Source of the DNA: CAVPDE01 sp964580575
GTDB taxonomy: Bacteria; Desulfobacterota; DSM-4660; Desulfatiglandales; HGW-15
Assembly: GCA_964580575.1 (NCBI GenBank)
Contig: CAZOLJ010000112.1
Span: forward strand, 1-11,710
DNA: 11,710 bases
Direction of reading: 5' to 3'
Each line of letters opens with the position of its first letter. Position 1 is the first letter of the stretch. The position numbers and the translations under genes are program-made. The notes under the pieces were generated by a model. That model was given only the letters and a program-made list of their open reading frames with translations. It did not search any database and had not been told where the DNA came from. Shown piece after piece: positions 7,638 through 11,710 of the stretch.

Positions 7638-7706
7638 GTCACTCCCGCGGAGGCGGGAGTCCAGAGAATTCTGAACAGACTGGATTACTGCCTCCTCGGG
7701 AATGAC
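7638..7706. repeat. Palindromic repeat, GTCATTCCCGC type
   Basis: This 69-base element has inverted ends: GTCACTCCCGCGGAGGCGG at the left and, on the other strand, GTCATTCCCGAGGAGGCAG at the right, each continuing to a CCAG. The left arm itself folds as ACTCCCGC-ggag-GCGGGAGT (7641-7660). Read through in frame it gives the peptide VTPAEAGVQ, a well-known sign of this dispersed repeat in many proteobacteria. It lies 34 bases after the glnE stop and may shield the mRNA end; it lacks the T run of a terminator. Confidence 0.75.
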
Positions 7707-7751
7707 AGAAAAAAAGAAATACATTCTTGGTTGACCGATCAGAAAAATGGC

Positions 7752-7782
7752 TTGACAAAGCAGGGGAAAAGGGTACTTTATC
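7752..7782 (+). promoter_or_regulatory. Weak candidate promoter before the terminator
   Basis: A perfect -35 box TTGACA (7752-7757) is followed at 16-19 bases by AT-rich sequence around TACTTTATC (7774-7782), which matches the -10 consensus at only about 3 of 6 positions. If real, transcription starts near 7790, about 40 bases before the intrinsic terminator at 7828. No better promoter for the operon starting at 8076 is visible in the gap. Confidence 0.3.
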
Positions 7783-7827
7783 TAAATTTCCGCACAAGGA
7801 AGTACGGATTGCTTATTTTCGACAACG

Positions 7828-7864
7828 GCGTCTGCCCCTCTCACCAGGGGAAGGCGCTTTTTTT
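7828..7864 (+). terminator. Intrinsic terminator
   Basis: GCGTCTGCCCCT (7828-7839) pairs with AGGGGAAGGCGC (7846-7857) over 12 positions with one G-A mismatch and one G-T pair. The loop is 6 bases, and seven T follow directly (7858-7864). It is a strong plus-strand Rho-independent terminator. It lies 225 bases after glnE and 212 bases before the next gene, so it either ends the glnE transcript or acts as an attenuator in the leader of the following operon. Confidence 0.85.
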
Positions 7865-7870
7865 GTTCGA

Positions 7871-7995
7871 CAGGCTGCTGAAAAACGCCCATCTGCGGCG
7901 TTACCCTCATTCCTCATCGTTGCGGCGTACTCCCATGTACGCCTCACTCTTCGGAATGTCGGGTGCCTTGCATCTAGTCGTTTTTGAGCAGCCTG
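7871..7995. repeat. 125-base palindromic repeat, CAGGCTG ends
   Basis: The ends are inverted copies. The left begins CAGGCTGCTGAAAAACG and the right, on the other strand, CAGGCTGCTCAAAAACG, both continuing to ATCTGC/AGATGC. A central hairpin GGCGTAC-tcccat-GTACGCC (7924-7943) sits almost exactly at the middle, so the whole could fold into a cruciform or Y shape. I recall similar elements, with CGTTGCGGCGTAC in the middle, scattered between genes of deltaproteobacteria. It has no coding capacity of its own and may be a non-autonomous mobile element. The remaining bases to 8075 hold only a short ACCAGC/GCTGGT hairpin. Confidence 0.7.
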
Positions 7996-8075
7996 AACAG
8001 CAGGTGTTCTTCAGCAACCAGCTAAACCATCCGGCTGGTCACACAGTAGAAGTTTTAAGAAGGGGACTCCCTCCT

Positions 8076-8606
8076 ATGGAATCCAGAATTTCACAAGACA
8101 CTAGAGAGCAGGCGGATAAAAAGATCCGCATCTCTCAGGGTGGAAAGCGGACGCTGGCTTTATTCTACTGCCAGAACACACCGGAAAGCGGTGAAGCCGT
8201 CAGGCAAGCGCTCGAAAAAAAGTATGCTTCGAGTTTGCGGCTCTTTCCTATTCCCTGCAGTGGACGGCTCGATCCTCTGCACCTTCTCAAGGCTCTGGAG
8301 GAGTTTGCGGACGCGGCCTATCTGATTGCTTGCCCTGAAGGGGCCTGTCGCTATTATGAAGGGAACCTCAGGGCGACGAAGCGTGTGGACATGACGGTTC
8401 AGACGATTGCTCAGATCGGTCTTGAAAAAGAGAGAGTGGGAATCGTCGCCAACTCAAAAGAAAACCCCAAACCCCTGGCGAAACTGGCTGAAGAGATCCT
8501 GGGTCGCGTCAGCGAACTTCGGCCGTCACCGGTGCTGGAGCGGCCGAAAAGGGGGAAAGGGACCAAGGAGAAAAAGGATGATCACAGCAGAAAGAAAACC
8601 CATTGA
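8076..8606 (+). CDS. MvhD/FlpD-like iron-sulfur electron-transfer protein
   Basis: The 176-residue product resembles the delta subunit of F420-non-reducing hydrogenase (MvhD/FlpD family), which carries electrons by a [2Fe-2S] cluster to heterodisulfide-reductase-type complexes. The matching part is PCSGRLDPLHLLKALEEFAD (60-79) and ACPEGACRYYEGNLRATKR (85-103), the counterpart of the family's MCSGR and GCxxGDCHYxxGN. Cysteines at 32, 61, 86 and 91 are present. The usual N-terminal CxWC pair is reduced to one cysteine (YCQN), and a lysine-rich tail extends the C-terminus. The ATG at 8076 follows AGAAGGGG by about 10 bases. The open frame continues upstream, but only through repeats and the glnE end. 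Its end overlaps metV by 29 bases, so it is very probably translated with it and serves MetVF as an electron partner (inference). Confidence 0.8.
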   Translation: MESRISQDTREQADKKIRISQGGKRTLALFYCQNTPESGEAVRQALEKKYASSLRLFPIPCSGRLDPLHLLKALEEFADAAYLIACPEGACRYYEGNLRATKRVDMTVQTIAQIGLEKERVGIVANSKENPKPLAKLAEEILGRVSELRPSPVLERPKRGKGTKEKKDDHSRKKTH

Positions 8607-9246
8607 CGAGATCAGGGCCATGATTGCCCCTTACGAGAGAGTCCTGGTCCTCGGTTGCGGTTCGTGTGTGGCCGAGTGTGCTGCAGGAGGGGAGAAGGAG
8701 ACGGGCATGCTGGCCTCGACGCTCCGGATGGCAAACAAAATGGACGGCAAGGAAATCATCATCCAGGAAAAAACCCTGGACCGCCAGTGCATGAAGGATT
8801 TTGTCATTCTTCTTGATGACCTCATTGACCAGTACGATGCCGTGCTCTCTCTAGGTTGCGGTGCAGGGGTCCAGGCGGTGGCGGAGATGTTCTCGGAAAT
8901 CCCGATCCTGCCGGCTCTCAACACCGAGTTCCTGGGGGAGACCAGGGACCAGGGCTACTGGGTTGAGAACTGCCTGGGTTGCGGGGACTGCATGCTTGAC
9001 GATTTCGGAGGGGTGTGTCCTCTGGCGCGCTGTTCCAAACAGCTTCTCAACGGCCCCTGCGGAGGATCCAGGGAAGGGAAATGCGAGATCAATCCGGAGA
9101 TCCCTTGCGCATGGCAGGCCATCATTGACCGGCTCGACCGATTCGGATCCCTGGACCGGTTGGAGCAGATCTACCCTCCAAAGGACTGGTCGAGAAAACA
9201 GGGCGGGGGACCGAGAAAGATCATGAGGGAGGACCAGCAGAGGTGA
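8578..9246 (+). CDS. metV: Methylene-tetrahydrofolate reductase, MetV subunit
   Basis: This 222-residue partner of MetF is found in acetogens and other Wood-Ljungdahl organisms (methylenetetrahydrofolate reductase C-terminal domain family); it brings iron-sulfur/zinc sites and connects MetF to its electron donor. The N-terminal half has VLVLGCGSCVAEC (C27, C30, C34) and a second LGCGAG (C94). The C-terminal part is cysteine-rich: C132, C135, C138, C147, C152, C161, C169 and C177, in NCLGCGDC and GPCGGSREGKCE. The start ATG lies 7 bases after a clear AAGGAG (8565-8570), inside the end of the previous gene. Its stop overlaps the metF start by 4 bases, a sign of coupled translation. The family is confident; which clusters it binds cannot be read from sequence. 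Confidence 0.92.
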   Translation: MITAERKPIDEIRAMIAPYERVLVLGCGSCVAECAAGGEKETGMLASTLRMANKMDGKEIIIQEKTLDRQCMKDFVILLDDLIDQYDAVLSLGCGAGVQAVAEMFSEIPILPALNTEFLGETRDQGYWVENCLGCGDCMLDDFGGVCPLARCSKQLLNGPCGGSREGKCEINPEIPCAWQAIIDRLDRFGSLDRLEQIYPPKDWSRKQGGGPRKIMREDQQR

Positions 9247-10163
9247 AAGACGTGAGCCGATTGAAAAGAGTTCTTGATCAGGGCGGGTTCGCAGTGACTG
9301 CGGAATGCGGGCCCCCCAAGGGCGCCGATGCCGATGCCATCCTCAAGAAAGCGGAGTTCCTGAGGAACACGGTGGATGCGGTCAATGTCACGGACAACCA
9401 GACCGCTATCGTGCGCATGTCCAGCCTGGCCGCGTGCAGCCTCTTGAAGTCCACGGGCCTTGACCCCGTGCTGCAGGTGGTGGTGAGGGACCGAAACAGG
9501 ATCGCCCTTCAGTCCGACATCCTGGGCGCTTCCGCTCTGGGCATCCGAAACATCCTCTGCCTGTCAGGGGATCACCAGAGCTTCGGCAACCAGCCTCAGG
9601 CCGTGGGTGTCTTTGACCTGGATTCCATCCAGTTCGTACAGGTGGCCAGAACCATGCGCGACAAGGGAACCATTCTGGGAGGAGAGGCTCTGACCAAGGC
9701 GCCGGACCTTTTCATCGGCGCAGCAGCCAATCCTTTCGGCGATCCTTTTGCCTTCAGAGTCGTCCGGTTGGCCAAGAAGGTGGCCGCAGGAGCGGAGTTC
9801 ATCCAGACCCAGTGCATCTACAATCTGGACCGATTCGAAAAGTGGATGGCCCTGTCCAGGGACAGAGGGCTGACGGAAAAGACATGTATCCTGGGAGGGG
9901 TCACCCCTCTGAAGTCCGCCGGAATGGCGCGGTACATGAAGAAGAAGGTGGCAGGCATGGACGTACCCGATGAGGTGGTGAAGCGCATGGAGGGCGTTCC
10001 TGCCAAGAAGCAGGCGGAGGAAGGCCTGAAGATCTGCGTGGAGACCATCCAGAGGCTCCAGGAGATTCCGGGGGTCCGGGGGGTTCACCTCATGGCCATT
10101 GAGTGGGAAGACAAGGTCGCCGAGATCGCCGAAAGAGCAGGACTGCTGCCGAGACCGAAATAA
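9243..10163 (+). CDS. metF: 5,10-methylenetetrahydrofolate reductase, MetF subunit
   Basis: A cytoplasmic flavoprotein with a TIM barrel that interconverts methylene- and methyl-tetrahydrofolate, the last folate step of the Wood-Ljungdahl methyl branch. In organisms oxidising acetate or fatty acids it may run backwards. The 306 residues are a normal length for a stand-alone MetF. The active-site glutamate is in TAECGPPKG (E21), the flavin-site aspartate in CLSGDHQ (D110), and the folate-binding glutamine in FIQTQCIYN (Q190). The start is GTG 9243, overlapping the metV stop (GTGA), with GAGGGAGG about 10 bases upstream. The association with MetV, and with iron-sulfur proteins rather than an NADH-binding subunit, points to ferredoxin-type or complex-bound electron donors (inference). 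Confidence 0.94.
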   Translation: MKDVSRLKRVLDQGGFAVTAECGPPKGADADAILKKAEFLRNTVDAVNVTDNQTAIVRMSSLAACSLLKSTGLDPVLQVVVRDRNRIALQSDILGASALGIRNILCLSGDHQSFGNQPQAVGVFDLDSIQFVQVARTMRDKGTILGGEALTKAPDLFIGAAANPFGDPFAFRVVRLAKKVAAGAEFIQTQCIYNLDRFEKWMALSRDRGLTEKTCILGGVTPLKSAGMARYMKKKVAGMDVPDEVVKRMEGVPAKKQAEEGLKICVETIQRLQEIPGVRGVHLMAIEWEDKVAEIAERAGLLPRPK

Positions 10164-10165
10164 AA

Positions 10166-10197
10166 AAGGTCCAAGGTATAAGGTTCAGGGTTCAAGG
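10166..10197. repeat. Heptamer repeat array, first (inverted) copy
   Basis: Starting 3 bases after the metF stop, four 7-base units of the form AAGGTNC (with variation) run in phase. On the minus strand they read as NTNNACC heptamers such as TTGAACC. They are the same family as the array at 10251-10278, in the opposite orientation. Confidence 0.6.
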
Positions 10198-10250
10198 AAA
10201 ACGAAAACCAGCTAGCTTGTTGACCTTATCTTCTTTATTGACGGGTTTCC

Positions 10251-10278
10251 GTGCACCTTGCACCGTGTACCATGTACC
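10251..10278. repeat. Heptamer repeat array, second copy
   Basis: Four exact-phase 7-base units fit the consensus NTGNACC (first unit GTGCACC, last ATGTACC). The pattern runs 22 bases upstream of the next gene's ATG. An ATG inside the array opens the downstream frame but has no ribosome site. With the array at 10166-10197 it forms an inverted pair about 53 bases apart. Confidence 0.65.
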
Positions 10279-10299
10279 TGTCGGTTTGAGGTTTTACCT

Positions 10300-11697
10300 A
10301 TGCCGAAGAAGTATGCGATTCACACGAAACCCAGCCCGCACCGCTTCAAGGCGATCACCCCATCCGGGATCATCGCCTGGGAAGAAGGCTGCCTGAAGTG
10401 CGCCGTGTGTGTCAAGAAGCGATGCGTTTACAAGGTCTACGATCAGCGGAGCCTGGATTCCCGCCAGATGGTCGACTCCATCGACAACCAGTGCATGAAC
10501 TGCCTGAGATGCGTGCAGGGGTGCCCTAAAGAGTTGATCCACAAGTCCTCCAATCCGGAGTTCAAGTCCCTGGGAGACAGGCACTGGACTCCGGACATCA
10601 TCGCCAGGCTCTGGTACCAGGCGGAGACAGGGAAAATCCCCGTGTCCGGTGCCGGGTATCCCGGGCCTTTCAGCGGCGAGGGGTTCGACGCCATGTGGAC
10701 GGACATGTCGGAGATCGTGCGGCCCACGCGGGACGGCATTCACGGCCGGGAGTACATCAGCACTGCGGTGGATCTTGGAAAGACTCCCAGACACCTTGTC
10801 TTCAACGAGAAAGGCGAACTCTTGACCCACGTCCCGGAGGTTGCGGATGTTCCCATCCCCGTGCTCATGAGAATCCCCTCCTTCGGCGCCATCAGTGAGG
10901 AAACGATGAAGGGATGGGCCATGGCGGCCAAACGGCTGGGCACGTTCCTTTCCGTGCCGGCGCACCTTCTGAAGAAGAAGCTAGATCCTTACCGGTCTCA
11001 TCTCATGCCCATTCTCCCTGCAGGCCCCGTGAAATCCGGCCGCGGCCTCAAGGGATTTCGCCTGGTCGAAATGCCCTGGAGCGAGGATTGGGACGAGCGA
11101 TTGAAGGCCGTGAAAAAACATCTGCCTTTGGCGCTGGTTTCCGTTCATCTTCCCATGGACAAGGCCGCGAGACAGAAAGCGCTGGCCCTTGCCCGGGCCG
11201 GAGTCTCCATCATCCATCTTGAAGCGAGTTATGGAGGCAGGGTCGTGGACGACGAATCGACGACCATGAAGGATATCTTGAGGTCGGTGCACAGAACCCT
11301 CATTGACGAAGGAATTCGCGATGAAATGACTCTCCTGGCAAGCGGCGGCATTGCCATGGCGGAGCACGTGGCCAAGGCCATCCTCTGCGGGGCGGACGCT
11401 GTGGTCATCGATTTCCCCATCCTGATTGCTCTGGAATGTCGCATGTGCCAGCGCTGTGCCTCAGGGCTCTCCTGCCCTGTGGAGATCGAAAAGGCGACGC
11501 CTGTCTGGGTGGCTTCTCGGGTCTACAATCTTTTCGGAGCTTTTCACAATCAGCTTCTTGAATTGATGGGCGCCATGGGCATCCGGGATGCCCGCCGCCT
11601 CAGGGGGGAAGTGGGCCGGGCCATGTTTTTCGAGGAATTGGACAGGCCTGTTTTTGGAACCCTGGGAGAGGTGAAGGAAGGATATGAACTTGAATAA
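10300..11697 (+). CDS. Ferredoxin-glutamate-synthase-like FMN protein (GltB2-type)
   Basis: The 465-residue product has an N-terminal two-cluster ferredoxin module, C31/C34/C37/C42 and C65/C68/C71/C75-Pro, fitting two [4Fe-4S] clusters. A region typical of FMN-binding glutamate-synthase family proteins follows (RPTRDGIHGREYIST, VPIPVLMRIPSFGAIS). The barrel's C-terminal half has LLASGGIAMAEHVAKAILCG and ADAVVIDFPILIALECR. It ends in C380, C383, C386 and C392-Pro, where glutamate synthase has three cysteines for a [3Fe-4S] cluster, so four may bind [4Fe-4S]. No glutaminase domain is present, and the GEGG and QGAKPGEGGQLPG motifs of true glutamate synthase are not seen, so glutamate synthesis is doubtful. 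The ATG at 10300 is preceded by GAGG at 8 bases. The position after metVF suggests a redox partner (inference). Family confident, function unknown. Confidence 0.82.
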   Translation: MPKKYAIHTKPSPHRFKAITPSGIIAWEEGCLKCAVCVKKRCVYKVYDQRSLDSRQMVDSIDNQCMNCLRCVQGCPKELIHKSSNPEFKSLGDRHWTPDIIARLWYQAETGKIPVSGAGYPGPFSGEGFDAMWTDMSEIVRPTRDGIHGREYISTAVDLGKTPRHLVFNEKGELLTHVPEVADVPIPVLMRIPSFGAISEETMKGWAMAAKRLGTFLSVPAHLLKKKLDPYRSHLMPILPAGPVKSGRGLKGFRLVEMPWSEDWDERLKAVKKHLPLALVSVHLPMDKAARQKALALARAGVSIIHLEASYGGRVVDDESTTMKDILRSVHRTLIDEGIRDEMTLLASGGIAMAEHVAKAILCGADAVVIDFPILIALECRMCQRCASGLSCPVEIEKATPVWVASRVYNLFGAFHNQLLELMGAMGIRDARRLRGEVGRAMFFEELDRPVFGTLGEVKEGYELE

Positions 11698-11710
11698 TCA
11701 CAAAGTCCCT
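11684..11710 (+). CDS. Start of an unidentified next gene of the operon
   Basis: ATG 11684 opens a frame (MNLNNHKVP) that stays open to the window end and overlaps the previous gene by 14 bases. AAGGA (11674-11678) lies 5 bases before it. Only nine residues are visible, so no family can be named. The overlap follows the same close packing as the genes upstream and suggests another member of the redox operon. Confidence 0.5.

Noticed and set aside
7542..8075. The 354-residue open frame that starts inside the end of glnE and runs into the MvhD-like gene.
   Set aside because: Its first 178 residues cross the glnE end, two palindromic repeats and an intrinsic terminator, and include VTPAEAGVQ, a typical repeat translation. 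Only the part from ATG 8076 matches a protein family.
10166..10278. CRISPR array.
   Set aside because: Units are only 7 bases, in direct contact and without spacers; there are no cas genes nearby.
10300..11697. A true glutamate synthase (GltB/GltS) that would complete a GS-GOGAT pair with glnA.
   Set aside because: There is no glutaminase domain and key glutamate synthase motifs are not seen; it is grouped with metVF rather than with glnA.

Overview
The window looks like chromosomal DNA of an anaerobic bacterium, most likely a member of the former Deltaproteobacteria (Desulfobacterota, Syntrophobacter-like). This is inferred from three things: MetV/MetF of the Wood-Ljungdahl methyl branch beside an MvhD-like iron-sulfur protein and a ferredoxin/glutamate-synthase-like flavoprotein; a proteobacterial type I-beta glutamine synthetase with its adenylyltransferase; and intergenic palindromic repeats of types I recall from that group. 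No search was run, so the genus is not assigned.

Layout. Bases 1-1706 (minus strand) hold aspS, an aspartyl-tRNA synthetase whose last C-terminal residues lie beyond the window edge. A 449-base divergent region (1707-2155) separates it from glnA. It holds a likely sigma-70 promoter for aspS, a palindromic repeat element, a long inverted repeat in enhancer position, and a consensus sigma-54 promoter (-24/-12) for glnA. glnA (2156-3580) is followed by a 297-base gap with two C/G-rich palindromic repeats and an extended -10 promoter. Next comes a very large glnE (about 3878-7603), the bifunctional glutamine synthetase adenylyltransferase/adenylyl-removing enzyme. It carries an extra N-terminal section of about 275 residues that looks like the tandem ACT region of GlnD.

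A 472-base gap (7604-8075) contains two more repeat elements, a strong intrinsic terminator and a candidate promoter in front of that terminator. Then a tightly packed operon begins: an MvhD/FlpD-like protein, metV and metF, each overlapping the next. After a 136-base spacer carrying two inverted arrays of a 7-base repeat, there follows a 465-residue protein with an N-terminal 2x[4Fe-4S] ferredoxin module fused to a glutamate-synthase-type FMN barrel. A further reading frame begins inside the end of that gene and leaves the window.

How the genes fit together. GlnA makes glutamine. It keeps the tyrosine (Y402) that GlnE adenylylates, and the sigma-54 promoter fits nitrogen control of glnA. The ACT section of GlnE could let it sense a small ligand (glutamine in GlnD) directly as well as, or instead of, PII. 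AspRS has the residues I associate with the non-discriminating type, which would tie it to glutamine-dependent Asn-tRNA formation. The second half of the window is an electron-transfer and one-carbon module: MetF/MetV interconvert methylene- and methyl-tetrahydrofolate, while the MvhD-like and ferredoxin/FMN proteins are candidates for its electron partners. The most interesting items are the ACT-GlnE fusion, the unusual MetVF partner set with the ferredoxin-GltB-like protein, and the promoter-terminator leader before that operon.
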